64,000 bases of DNA, from NCBI RefSeq assembly GCF_004353845.1, contig NZ_CP037864.1, forward strand, positions 1,550,001 through 1,614,000. Direction: 5' to 3'. The number at the start of each line of letters is the position of its first letter. Position 1 is the stretch's first letter. Below are positions 16,857-25,456 of the stretch, in pieces. This stretch comes from Citrobacter arsenatis. Lineage in GTDB: Bacteria; Pseudomonadota; Gammaproteobacteria; Enterobacterales; Enterobacteriaceae. The position numbers and the translations under genes are program-made. Below the pieces are notes generated by a model that saw nothing but the letters and a program-made list of their open reading frames with translations, was not told where the DNA came from and ran no database searches.

Positions 16857-18521
16857 TTATTTATAAGCAGACTGGTGCACGCCAACCGCACGACCTGAAG
16901 GATCGTTCATGGTTTTAAACGCTTCATCCCATTCGATCGCTTTGGCAGAAGAACAGGCTACAGACGGCCCACCAGGCACACATTCCGCAGCGCTCGCAAC
17001 CGGGAATAGCTCCTCGAAAATCTCACGGTATAAATATGCTTCTTTCGACGATGGCGTGTTGTAAGGGAAACGGAAGCTGGCGGTTTCCAGTTGTTGGTCT
17101 GAAACTTGCTCAGCAGCCACCTCTTTTAAGGTATCAATCCAGCTGTAACCGACACCGTCAGAGAACTGCTCTTTCTGACGCCATGCGACGCTTTCCGGCA
17201 GGTAGGACTCAAAACATTCGCGCAGAACGTGTTTTTCCATTTTGCCGTTGCCGCACATTTTGTCCTGCGGGTTGATGCGCATCGCCACATCAAGGAATTT
17301 CTTATCCAGGAATGGCACGCGAGCTTCCACCCCCCAGGCCGACATCGCTTTGTTGGCACGGGCGCAGTCGAACATATGCAGCGCCTGTAGCTTGCGTACG
17401 GTTTCTTCGTGCAGCTCTTTTGCATCTGGCGCTTTGTGGAAATAGAGATAGCCGCCAAACACTTCGTCAGAGCCTTCACCCGACAGCACCATTTTAATAC
17501 CCATCGCTTTAATTTTACGCGACATTAAATACATTGGCGTCGAGGCGCGAATCGTTGTGACATCGTAAGTTTCGATGTGATAAATAACGTCGCGGATAGC
17601 ATCCAGACCTTCCTGCACGGTGAAGTGGATCTCATGGTGCACGGTACCCAGATGGTTCGCTACTTCTTGCGCGGCTTTCAGATCCGGTGCGCCTTCCAGG
17701 CCGACGGCGAAGGAGTGCAGTTGCGGCCACCAGGCTTCGCTACGTTCCTGATCTTCAACACGTCGCGCCGCGTATTTTTTGGTGATCGCGGAAATGACGG
17801 ATGAATCCAGACCACCGGACAGCAGTACTCCATAAGGAACATCTGACATCAGGTGGCTTTTCACCGCATCTTCTAGTGCCTGACGCAGCTCGTTTTTATC
17901 GGTAACGTTATCTTTTACCGCATCGTACTCAAACCAGTCGCGCTGGTAGTACTGACGAATTTCTCCGTCTTTACTCCACAAATAGCTACCGGCCGGGAAC
18001 TCTTTGATCGTGCGGCATACGGGAACCAGGGCCTTCATTTCAGACGCGACGTAGAAGTTACCGTGCTCGTCGTAACCCATATACAGTGGGATGATCCCGA
18101 TATGATCGCGACCGATCAGATAAGCGTCCTGCTCGCTGTCGTACAGGGCAAAAGCAAACATGCCTTGCAGGTCATCCAGAAATTCTGGGCCTTTTTCCTG
18201 ATACAGCGCGAGGATAACTTCGCAGTCGGAACCGGTCTGGAACTGATAGCGATCGCCGTACTCAGCGCGCAGCGCCTGGTGGTTATAAATTTCACCGTTA
18301 ACCGCCAGGATATGCGTTTTCTTCACGTTGTACAGCGGCTGAGCGCCGGCGTTGACGTCGACGATGGACAGACGTTCGTGCGCCAGAATGGCGTTATCAC
18401 TGGCGTAAATACCCGACCAGTCCGGGCCGCGATGGCGCATCAGACGAGACAATTCCAGGGCTTTTTTACGCAATTCAACTGCGTCAGTTTTAATATCGAA
18501 TACGCCAAAAATAGAACACAT
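16857..18521 (-). CDS. asnB: Asparagine synthase B, glutamine-hydrolysing
   Basis: A 554-residue enzyme that makes asparagine from aspartate, ATP and glutamine. The N-terminal class II glutaminase domain begins MCSIFGVFD, with Cys2 as nucleophile after Met removal. The synthetase domain has the ATP-pyrophosphatase P-loop LLSGGLDSSVISA near residue 230. Its length matches E. coli AsnB. Monocistronic by context, with its own terminator, and separated from nagD by about 300 bases. Confidence 0.98.
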   Translation of the reverse strand: MCSIFGVFDIKTDAVELRKKALELSRLMRHRGPDWSGIYASDNAILAHERLSIVDVNAGAQPLYNVKKTHILAVNGEIYNHQALRAEYGDRYQFQTGSDCEVILALYQEKGPEFLDDLQGMFAFALYDSEQDAYLIGRDHIGIIPLYMGYDEHGNFYVASEMKALVPVCRTIKEFPAGSYLWSKDGEIRQYYQRDWFEYDAVKDNVTDKNELRQALEDAVKSHLMSDVPYGVLLSGGLDSSVISAITKKYAARRVEDQERSEAWWPQLHSFAVGLEGAPDLKAAQEVANHLGTVHHEIHFTVQEGLDAIRDVIYHIETYDVTTIRASTPMYLMSRKIKAMGIKMVLSGEGSDEVFGGYLYFHKAPDAKELHEETVRKLQALHMFDCARANKAMSAWGVEARVPFLDKKFLDVAMRINPQDKMCGNGKMEKHVLRECFESYLPESVAWRQKEQFSDGVGYSWIDTLKEVAAEQVSDQQLETASFRFPYNTPSSKEAYLYREIFEELFPVASAAECVPGGPSVACSSAKAIEWDEAFKTMNDPSGRAVGVHQSAYK

Positions 18522-18820
18522 AACCTTCTCCGTTAACCTGTTGCGTGATGCTTTTTATGTTTGCTTGATAAAGAAAATGCCGCAAAGCTGGAGAGGGCGC
18601 AAGTGAATTACGGGTCAGAAAATAAAAAACGCAATGGTCATTGCAGATTGGTGAAAAAAGATTACAGAATGGGCGTGTTTATTGATGGATCGGTAATTTT
18701 ATGGCGGTTTTATTAAATGGAAGTGTATCCGTAGGCCGGATAAGGCGTTGAACCGCCATCCGGCAATAACATTGCAAAATTGCCGAATAAGATGGACTCG
18801 TGTCTTATCCGGTCTGCGAA
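18522..18820. promoter_or_regulatory. asnB upstream region and REP elements after nagD
   Basis: About 300 bases without a gene. The part next to asnB is AT-rich and should hold its promoter, which I could not place. At 18731-18764 a REP unit (GGCCGGATAAGGCGTTGAACCGCCATCCGG) is followed at 18782-18815 by a diverged second unit (TAAGA ... TCTTATCCGG), probably marking the nag operon 3' end. Confidence 0.7.
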
Positions 18821-19573
18821 TCAAATCACATCAATTTCAGCAACGGACGGGTAAATCCAGCTTGGTCTGAACGGCATGCTGTCAATGTCGTCGAGCGTTG
18901 AAACGCCGGACAATACCAGAATGGTTTCCAGACCTGCCTGGAAGCCTGCCAGAATATCGGTGCGCAGGTTATCGCCAACGATAACGGTCTCTTCCGAGTG
19001 CGCCTGCATTTTGTTGAGTGCCGCACGAATAATCCACGGGCTGGGTTTGCCGACATAAAATGGCTTGCGGCCAGAGATTTTTTCGATACCGGCGCACAGT
19101 GCACCGCAGGCGGGATAAAAGCCGCGACCGTGAGTATCCGGGTTTGTGGCGATGAAACGTGCGCCGTTGGCCACAAAATATGCCGCTTTATGCATCATAT
19201 CCCAATTATAGGAACGCGTTTCGCCAACAATCACAAAATCGGGGTTCACGTCGGTAATGGTAAAACCGGCTTTATACAACTCGTGAATTAATGCACCTTC
19301 ACCTACCACATAAGCCTTTTTCCCTTCCTGGCGGCGAAGAAAATCAGCGGTTGCCATAGCGGAAGTATAAAAGACGCTATCGGGAACGTTCACACCCGCG
19401 GTGGCGAAGCGGTTTGCCAGATCTTGCCCGGTCTGTGAAGGATAGTTAGTCAACAGAACTAACGGCAGGCCTTTTTCCAGGATCCCGGTCAGAAATTCTG
19501 CCGCACCCGGTACGGCAACATTGTCGTGCATCAGCACGCCGTCTATATCACAAATTACATTCTTAATGGCCAT
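18821..19573 (-). CDS. nagD: HAD-family nucleotide phosphatase NagD
   Basis: A 250-residue haloacid dehalogenase phosphatase of subfamily IIA, active on UMP/GMP and other phosphates in vitro. Motif I is DIDGVLMHD, motif II LLTNYPSQTG, and the last motif VGDNLRTDILAG. I started at 19573 (MAIKNVICDIDG), the family start; an in-frame ATG 14 codons upstream is poorly supported. It is the last nag gene but lies 166 bases after nagC with an ERIC repeat between them, unlike the tighter E. coli spacing. Confidence 0.96.
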   Translation of the reverse strand: MAIKNVICDIDGVLMHDNVAVPGAAEFLTGILEKGLPLVLLTNYPSQTGQDLANRFATAGVNVPDSVFYTSAMATADFLRRQEGKKAYVVGEGALIHELYKAGFTITDVNPDFVIVGETRSYNWDMMHKAAYFVANGARFIATNPDTHGRGFYPACGALCAGIEKISGRKPFYVGKPSPWIIRAALNKMQAHSEETVIVGDNLRTDILAGFQAGLETILVLSGVSTLDDIDSMPFRPSWIYPSVAEIDVI

Positions 19574-19630
19574 GGACAATCCGACATTAAAAAAAGAAGG
19601 CATTACTATACACAAAATACACTACATCAT

Positions 19631-19734
19631 TCGAGTTGCATCAAGGCGGCAAGTCTGCGAACCCCTGGAGCTTACTGAAGTAAGTGACCGGGGTGAGCAG
19701 ATGCAGCTAACGCAGAGGCAGCTTGAAGGATGAC
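19631..19734. repeat. ERIC element between nagC and nagD
   Basis: An ERIC (intergenic repeat unit) with the central palindrome GAGCTTACTGAAGTAAGTGACCGGGGTGAGC and outer arms TCGAGTTGCATCAAGG ... CAGCTTGAAGGATGA. It sits inside the co-directional nagC-nagD gap and so would be transcribed as part of the operon. Confidence 0.88.
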
Positions 19735-19739
19735 GTGTA

Positions 19740-20960
19740 TTAGCTTTCCAGCAAACGTTGCAGCAATGTGCCGTTGAGCATCGCACGCTTCACCAGCGCA
19801 AAGGCACCAATGGCGGAGCGGTGATCCAGCGTAGAACGAACCACCGGTAAATTATGGCGAAACGCTTTCAACGCCTGCGTGTTGATACAGCTTTCTATTG
19901 CAGGCAGCAGCACTTTATCTGCCTCAGTAATTTCGCCCGCAATAACGATTTTTTGTGGGTTAAACAGGTTGATGGCAATGGCGATGGTTTTACCCAGATG
20001 GCGACCAACGTGCTCGATGACTTCTGATGCCAGGTTATCGCCTTTATTGGCCGCCTTGCAGATGGCTTTGATGCTGCAATCATCCAGCGTGAGACGGCTT
20101 GGGTAACCCTGTTTCAGTAAGTTTTGCACGCGGTGTTCAATAGAGGCATTGGCGGCAATGGTTTCCAGACAGCCGAAGTTACCGCAGTGACAGCGTTCGC
20201 CCAGCGGCTCAACCTGAATATGACCAATCTCACCCACGTTGCCATTGCGACCGATAAAAATTCGGCCATTGGAGATGATTCCGGCCCCGGTTCCGCGATG
20301 CACACGCACCAAAATGGAGTCTTCGCAATCCTGACTTGCCCCGAAATAGTGCTCGGCCAGCGCCAGACTGCGAATATCGTGACCGACAAAGCAGGTGACC
20401 TTAAAGCGTTTTTCGAGCGCTTCGACCAGCCCCCAGTTCTCAACCTGAATGTGCGGCATATAGCGGATAACGCCGCTTTCAGGATCAACCAGACCTGGCA
20501 GGATAACGGAAATCGCAATCAGCTCACGGATTTTCCGCTGGCAGCTCTCAATAAAGGTGGCAATGGTGTTGAGCAGCGCATACTCCAGCGTTTCCTGGGT
20601 GCGTTCCGGGAGAGGGTAATGCTCTTCGGCGACCACTTTACTGCTCATATCATAGAGAGTGAGCGTCGTGTCGTGACGGCCCAGGCGTACGCCGATGGCG
20701 TGGAAATTGCGGGTTTCGGTGACGATAGAGATAGCGCGGCGGCCTCCTGTGGAGGCCTGCTGATCGACTTCTTTGATCAGCCCGCGTTCGATCAACTGAC
20801 GCGTAATTTTCGTTACGCTGGCGGGGGCAAGCTGGCTTTGCTCGGCAATTTGAATTCGCGAGATTGGCCCATGCTGATCAATCAGGCGATAAACTGCCGC
20901 GCTGTTAAGCTGTTTTACGAGATCAACATTACCTATTTGAGCTTGTCCGCCTGGTGTCAT
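19740..20960 (-). CDS. nagC: N-acetylglucosamine repressor NagC
   Basis: A 406-residue ROK-family regulator that represses nag, chiP and related genes and is released by GlcNAc-6-phosphate. The N-terminal winged helix-turn-helix covers about residues 20-80 (SRIQIAEQSQLAPASVTKITRQL). The ROK sugar-kinase-like domain follows, with the zinc-binding cluster CHCGNFGCLE near residues 255-265. It begins eight bases after the nagA stop. Confidence 0.98.
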   Translation of the reverse strand: MTPGGQAQIGNVDLVKQLNSAAVYRLIDQHGPISRIQIAEQSQLAPASVTKITRQLIERGLIKEVDQQASTGGRRAISIVTETRNFHAIGVRLGRHDTTLTLYDMSSKVVAEEHYPLPERTQETLEYALLNTIATFIESCQRKIRELIAISVILPGLVDPESGVIRYMPHIQVENWGLVEALEKRFKVTCFVGHDIRSLALAEHYFGASQDCEDSILVRVHRGTGAGIISNGRIFIGRNGNVGEIGHIQVEPLGERCHCGNFGCLETIAANASIEHRVQNLLKQGYPSRLTLDDCSIKAICKAANKGDNLASEVIEHVGRHLGKTIAIAINLFNPQKIVIAGEITEADKVLLPAIESCINTQALKAFRHNLPVVRSTLDHRSAIGAFALVKRAMLNGTLLQRLLES

Positions 20961-20968
20961 TCTTTCTC

Positions 20969-22117
20969 TTACTCAGTAACGACCTCGTTGCCATTAACGA
21001 TGGTCTTGATAATTTTAAAGTCGTGCGTGAACGCAGTCAGGTTGGCTACTTTGCCTGGCGCGATGCTGCCGAGTTGTTTGTCGACGCCAATGGCGCGAGC
21101 AGGGTAGAGCGTCGCCATGCGCAGAACTTCGTCGAGAGCGATATTCGCATGTTCGACCAGATTGCGTACGCCTTCAATCATGGTTAATGATGAACCGCTC
21201 AATGTACCGTTCTCATCAACGCACAATCCATTACGGTAGTATATTGTTTTACCAGCGAAAATGAACTGTTCAATGTTTGCACCTGCCGGCGCGGTCGCGT
21301 CGGTGACCAGGCACAGCTTGTCGCCTTTCAGGCGTTTGGCATTACGAATGTTAACGTAGTCAACGTGCAGGCCATCGGCGATGATACCGCAGTAGATATC
21401 GGCTTCATCCAGAATCGCGCCTGCCAGACCAGGTTCGCGGCCGGTAATGTACGGCATTGCGTTGAACAGATGCGTCGCAAAGGTAATGCCTGCGCGGAAG
21501 CCGATTTTTGCTTCTTTTACCGTTGCGTTTGAGTGGCCCGCAGAAACCACAATACCTGCATTCACCAGTTTGGTAATGACCTCGACTGGGACCATTTCTG
21601 GCGCCAGCGTCACTTTGGTGATCACATCGGCATTATCGCACAGGAAATCGACTAGCGCAGCGTCAGGCTGACGGACAAATCCCGGATTATGGGTGCCTTT
21701 TTTCACCAGATTCAGCCACGGGCCTTCAAGATGAAGCCCTAAAGCCTGATTCGGGTGCTTTGCAAGGTATTCACGCATGACGCGAACGCCTTGTTTCATC
21801 AGGTCATCGCTGGTGGTGATAAGCGTTGGCAGGTAGCTGGTGCAGCCGGATTTTTCATTGGCTTTCTGCATGATTTCCAGCGTTTCAACGGTCACGGCTT
21901 CTGCCGTATCGTTAAACTGTACGCCGCCGCAGCCGTTTAGTTGTACATCGATAAAACCGGGGGAAATAATGGCCCCATTCAGTGAGCGCTGTTCAATTTC
22001 TGACGGTAACTCAGCCAGTGGGCAAACGCTGTCAATCAGGCCATTGGCGACAACAATCGCATGGTCATCAAGAATTTCGTGACCGGTGAAGATCCGGCCC
22101 TGGGTTAAAGCATACAT
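20969..22117 (-). CDS. nagA: N-acetylglucosamine-6-phosphate deacetylase
   Basis: A 382-residue amidohydrolase that deacetylates GlcNAc-6-P to glucosamine-6-P. Visible active-site elements are GLHLEGPWLN, the metal-ligand histidines in VVSAGHSN and ITFATHLFNAMP, and the catalytic aspartate in LVTDATAPAG. I used the start at 22117 (MYALTQGRIFTG), the family start. It lies 60 bases after nagB in the nagBACD operon. Confidence 0.98.
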   Translation of the reverse strand: MYALTQGRIFTGHEILDDHAIVVANGLIDSVCPLAELPSEIEQRSLNGAIISPGFIDVQLNGCGGVQFNDTAEAVTVETLEIMQKANEKSGCTSYLPTLITTSDDLMKQGVRVMREYLAKHPNQALGLHLEGPWLNLVKKGTHNPGFVRQPDAALVDFLCDNADVITKVTLAPEMVPVEVITKLVNAGIVVSAGHSNATVKEAKIGFRAGITFATHLFNAMPYITGREPGLAGAILDEADIYCGIIADGLHVDYVNIRNAKRLKGDKLCLVTDATAPAGANIEQFIFAGKTIYYRNGLCVDENGTLSGSSLTMIEGVRNLVEHANIALDEVLRMATLYPARAIGVDKQLGSIAPGKVANLTAFTHDFKIIKTIVNGNEVVTE

Positions 22118-22177
22118 TCCGACCCCCGATTTCAAAAAATGCCGCCCTGCAACTCGTCGACAGGGCGGAGACATCAA

Positions 22178-22978
22178 TTACAGACCTTTAATATTTTCCG
22201 CTTCTAACTCGTTGAAGTATTTCAGCGTTTTCACTTTCAGTTCCATGGTAGAAGGCTCATCGCAGACCACAACGGCTTTCGGATGCAGTTGCAGGCAACT
22301 GATGGTCCACATGTGGTTAACGTTGCCTTCAACGGCGGCTTGCAGCGCCTGTGCTTTCTGGTGACCCAGAACCAGGATCATCACTTCTTCCGCATCCAGC
22401 AGGGTGCCCACGCCTACGGTCAGTGCATATTTAGGCACCTGGCTTACGTCGCCGTCAAAGAAGCGTGAGTTAGCAACACGCGTGTCGTGAGTCAGCGTTT
22501 TGATGCGGGTACGGGAAGCCAAAGAGGAAGCCGGTTCGTTGAACGCGATGTGACCATCGTTGCCTACACCGCCCATAAACAGGTGGATTTTACCGTAAGA
22601 ACGGATTTTTTCTTCATACTGACGGCATTCTGCATCAATATCCGGCGCGTTACCATTGAGGAGGTTGATGTTTTCTGCTGGAATATCAACGTGATCAAAG
22701 AAATTGCGATGCATGAAGCTATGGTAGCTTTCCGGATGCTCTTTCGGCAGACCAACATATTCGTCCATATTGAACGTAACAACATGTTTGAAGCTCACCT
22801 GGCCCGCTTTGTGCATTTCAACCAATGCTTTATAAGCTGTCAGCGGAGTACCGCCAGTCGGCAGGCCCAGAACGAACGGACGATCTGCCGTTGGTTTGAA
22901 TGCGTTAATACGGTTAACGATATGGCGAGCAGCCCATTTGCCGACTTGTTCAGCGGTATTCAGGGGGATCAGTCTCAT
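22178..22978 (-). CDS. nagB: Glucosamine-6-phosphate deaminase
   Basis: A 266-residue enzyme converting glucosamine-6-P to fructose-6-P and ammonia. The phosphate loop is GLPTGGTPL (38-46). Catalytic Asp72 (NMDEYVGL), Asp141, His143 and Glu148 (GNDGHIAFNEPA) are all present. First gene of nagBACD, divergent from nagE across a 342-base control region. Confidence 0.98.
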   Translation of the reverse strand: MRLIPLNTAEQVGKWAARHIVNRINAFKPTADRPFVLGLPTGGTPLTAYKALVEMHKAGQVSFKHVVTFNMDEYVGLPKEHPESYHSFMHRNFFDHVDIPAENINLLNGNAPDIDAECRQYEEKIRSYGKIHLFMGGVGNDGHIAFNEPASSLASRTRIKTLTHDTRVANSRFFDGDVSQVPKYALTVGVGTLLDAEEVMILVLGHQKAQALQAAVEGNVNHMWTISCLQLHPKAVVVCDEPSTMELKVKTLKYFNELEAENIKGL

Positions 22979-23072
22979 TCTTCACCTCAAAAGTAAATGT
23001 AAGCAGTTGGCGGATTGAGTCTCTGTGCCGTATTAAGCGTAACCTGGTTTTGCATCGGTAAGGATCAATCCG

Positions 23073-23098
23073 TTTCGATTTTTTGAATGATAAAATAA
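23073..23098. promoter_or_regulatory. Candidate NagC operator, nagB side
   Basis: TTTCGATTTTTT ... GATAAAATAA is the same kind of AT-rich dyad with a TTCG half as the nagB operator in E. coli. It is placed next to nagB and would pair with the nagE-side operator to form the NagC repression loop. Confidence 0.6.
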
Positions 23099-23143
23099 GT
23101 TTTCGTAGTTAGCCAGTGGAAGGGAGGGTTAATAACGATATTT

Positions 23144-23159
23144 GGTGACTGGAATCACA
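23144..23159. promoter_or_regulatory. CRP site between nagB and nagE
   Basis: GGTGACTGGAATCACA matches the CRP consensus TGTGA-N6-TCACA with one mismatch (read from the minus strand TGTGATTCCAGTCACC). It lies between the two candidate NagC operators, as in E. coli. Confidence 0.8.
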
Positions 23160-23170
23160 AAAAACACGCG

Positions 23171-23195
23171 TTTAATTTGCGATACGAATTAATTT
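23171..23195. promoter_or_regulatory. Candidate NagC operator, nagE side
   Basis: TTTAATTTGCGATACGAATTAA is a dyad with the TTAAT ... ATTAA arms and GCG/CG centre typical of high-affinity NagC sites. It lies upstream of nagE. Confidence 0.7.
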
Positions 23196-23320
23196 TTCAC
23201 ACACTCTGAATGTAGATGAATGGTTAATATCGTTGTTCCAGAATCTTGCTGTCAGGAATGGTCGCACAATAAAAATATGGCTTCAAAGAAGCCTAATCGG
23301 GGTCTCGTAGGGGGAATAAA

Positions 23321-25270
23321 ATGAATATTTTAGGTTTTTTCCAGCGGCTGGGTAGGGCGTTACAGCTCCCCATCGCTGTGCTGCCAGTCGCGGCACTGCT
23401 GCTGCGATTCGGCCAACCAGATTTACTTAACGTACCCTTCATCGCGCAAGCGGGTGGGGCTATCTTTGATAACCTCGCGTTAATTTTCGCTATCGGTGTG
23501 GCATCCAGCTGGTCAAAAGACAGTGCAGGTGCGGCAGCGCTGGCAGGTGCGGTCGGTTATTTCATATTGACCAAAGCAATGGTTACCATTAACCCAGCGA
23601 TCAATATGGGTGTGCTGGCAGGTATCATCACCGGTCTGGTCGGCGGTGCCGTGTATAACCGTTGGTCTGGTATCAAACTGCCTGACTTCCTGAGCTTCTT
23701 TGGTGGCAAACGTTTCGTGCCGATCGCCACTGGCTTCTTCTGTCTGGTGCTGGCTGCTATCTTCGGCTATGTATGGCCGCCGGTGCAGAACGCCATCCAT
23801 GCGGGTGGTGAGTGGATCGTGGGCGCAGGCGCACTGGGTTCCGGTATCTTTGGTTTCATCAACCGTCTGCTGATCCCAACCGGTCTGCATCAGGTTCTAA
23901 ACACCATCGCCTGGTTCCAGATTGGTGAATTTACAAACGCCGCAGGTACCGTATTCCACGGTGATATCAACCGCTTCTACGCGGGTGACGGCACTGCGGG
24001 TATGTTCATGTCTGGCTTCTTCCCGATCATGATGTTTGGTCTGCCGGGTGCGGCGCTGGCGATGTACTTTGCCGCTCCGAAAGCGCGTCGTCCGATGGTT
24101 GGCGGTATGCTGCTGTCCGTTGCGATCACCGCGTTCCTGACCGGTGTTACCGAGCCGCTGGAATTCCTGTTCATGTTCCTGGCTCCACTGCTGTACCTCC
24201 TGCACGCACTGTTAACGGGTATCAGCCTGTTCGTTGCAACGTTGCTGGGGATCCACGCGGGCTTCTCCTTCTCCGCAGGTGCTATCGACTACGTGTTGAT
24301 GTACAACCTGCCGGCAGCAAGTCAGAACGTTTGGATGCTGGTGGTGATGGGGCTGGTGTTCTTCGTCATCTACTTTGTGTTGTTCAGCGCGGTTATTCGT
24401 ATGTTTAACCTGAAAACGCCGGGCCGCGAAGATAAAGAAGACGACATCGTTACTGAAGAAGCGAACAGCAACACTGAAGAAGGTCTGGCTCAACTGGCAA
24501 CCAACTACATTGCAGCGGTTGGCGGTACCGATAACCTGAAAGCGATTGATGCCTGTATCACTCGTCTGCGTCTGACCGTTGCCGACTCCGGTCGCGTAAA
24601 CGATGCGATGTGTAAACGTTTAGGTGCATCTGGAGTAGTTAAGCTGAACAAGCAAACTATCCAGGTCATCGTGGGTGCGAAAGCCGAATCCATCGGCGAC
24701 GAAATGAAGAAAGTTGTTGCGCGTGGTCCGGTGGCGGCAGCGTCTGGCGAAAGTGCGCCAGCTGCAGCGACTCCGGTTGCAAAACCGCAGGCTGTAGCGA
24801 ACGCAGTAACCGTTGAAGCGCTGGTTTCTCCAATTACCGGTGACGTGGTTGCACTGGAGCAGGTTCCTGACGAAGCCTTCGCCAGCAAAGCTGTAGGCGA
24901 TGGCGTGGCGGTGAAACCAACGGATAAAATCGTGGTAGCTCCGGCAGCGGGCACTATTGTGAAAATCTTCAACACGAACCATGCGTTCTGTCTGGAAACC
25001 GTTAAAGGCGCGGAAATCGTGGTCCACATGGGCATCGATACCGTAGCGCTGGAAGGTAAAGGCTTTAAGCGTCTGGTTGAAGAAGGCGCGGAAGTGACTG
25101 CAGGTCAACCGATTCTGGAAATGGATCTGGAGTTCCTGAACGCCAACGCACGTTCCATGATTAGCCCGGTTGTGTGCAGCAACTGCGATGATTTCGGCGC
25201 ACTGGTCATTAAAGCCGAAGGTCATGTGGTTGCCGGTCAAACACCACTGTATGAGATTAAAGGTAAATAA
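23321..25270 (+). CDS. nagE: N-acetylglucosamine PTS permease IICBA
   Basis: A 649-residue PTS transporter that imports and phosphorylates N-acetylglucosamine. It is a fusion of EIIC (residues 1 to about 370, membrane), EIIB with phosphocysteine Cys412 (AIDACITRLRL) and EIIA with phosphohistidine His569 (VVHMGIDTV). An Ala/Pro-rich linker (about residues 470-500) joins B and A. A GGGG-rich ribosome site precedes the ATG. Expression is likely set by NagC and CRP from the shared nagB-nagE region. Confidence 0.98.
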   Translation: MNILGFFQRLGRALQLPIAVLPVAALLLRFGQPDLLNVPFIAQAGGAIFDNLALIFAIGVASSWSKDSAGAAALAGAVGYFILTKAMVTINPAINMGVLAGIITGLVGGAVYNRWSGIKLPDFLSFFGGKRFVPIATGFFCLVLAAIFGYVWPPVQNAIHAGGEWIVGAGALGSGIFGFINRLLIPTGLHQVLNTIAWFQIGEFTNAAGTVFHGDINRFYAGDGTAGMFMSGFFPIMMFGLPGAALAMYFAAPKARRPMVGGMLLSVAITAFLTGVTEPLEFLFMFLAPLLYLLHALLTGISLFVATLLGIHAGFSFSAGAIDYVLMYNLPAASQNVWMLVVMGLVFFVIYFVLFSAVIRMFNLKTPGREDKEDDIVTEEANSNTEEGLAQLATNYIAAVGGTDNLKAIDACITRLRLTVADSGRVNDAMCKRLGASGVVKLNKQTIQVIVGAKAESIGDEMKKVVARGPVAAASGESAPAAATPVAKPQAVANAVTVEALVSPITGDVVALEQVPDEAFASKAVGDGVAVKPTDKIVVAPAAGTIVKIFNTNHAFCLETVKGAEIVVHMGIDTVALEGKGFKRLVEEGAEVTAGQPILEMDLEFLNANARSMISPVVCSNCDDFGALVIKAEGHVVAGQTPLYEIKGK

Positions 25271-25301
25271 CTGCTCCTGAGTAAAGTGAGTTAAGTGCCT
25301 T

Positions 25302-25337
25302 AAGCGGCGGGGGATATTCCTCCGCCGCTTTTTTTTG
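25302..25337 (+). terminator. Intrinsic terminator of nagE
   Basis: The stem AAGCGGCGG ... CCGCCGCTT is followed by eight T, about 30 bases past the nagE stop. Confidence 0.92.
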
Positions 25338-25456
25338 CAGCAATTGGCCCCAATATTTTCGATTGATACATATTTTGCGTAACTAAAGGTTGTCAGTCTG
25401 CCTGGCTTATAAGATCATATTCCGTTATACGTTGTTTACGCTTTGAGGAATCCACG

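Noticed and set aside
19631..19734. Possible attachment site or insertion-sequence end near nagD
   Set aside because: The sequence is a standard ERIC repeat; no transposase or target duplication was seen.
20124..21107. 327-codon open frame on the plus strand opposite nagC and nagA
   Set aside because: Spans two real genes on the other strand, so it cannot be an independent conserved gene.
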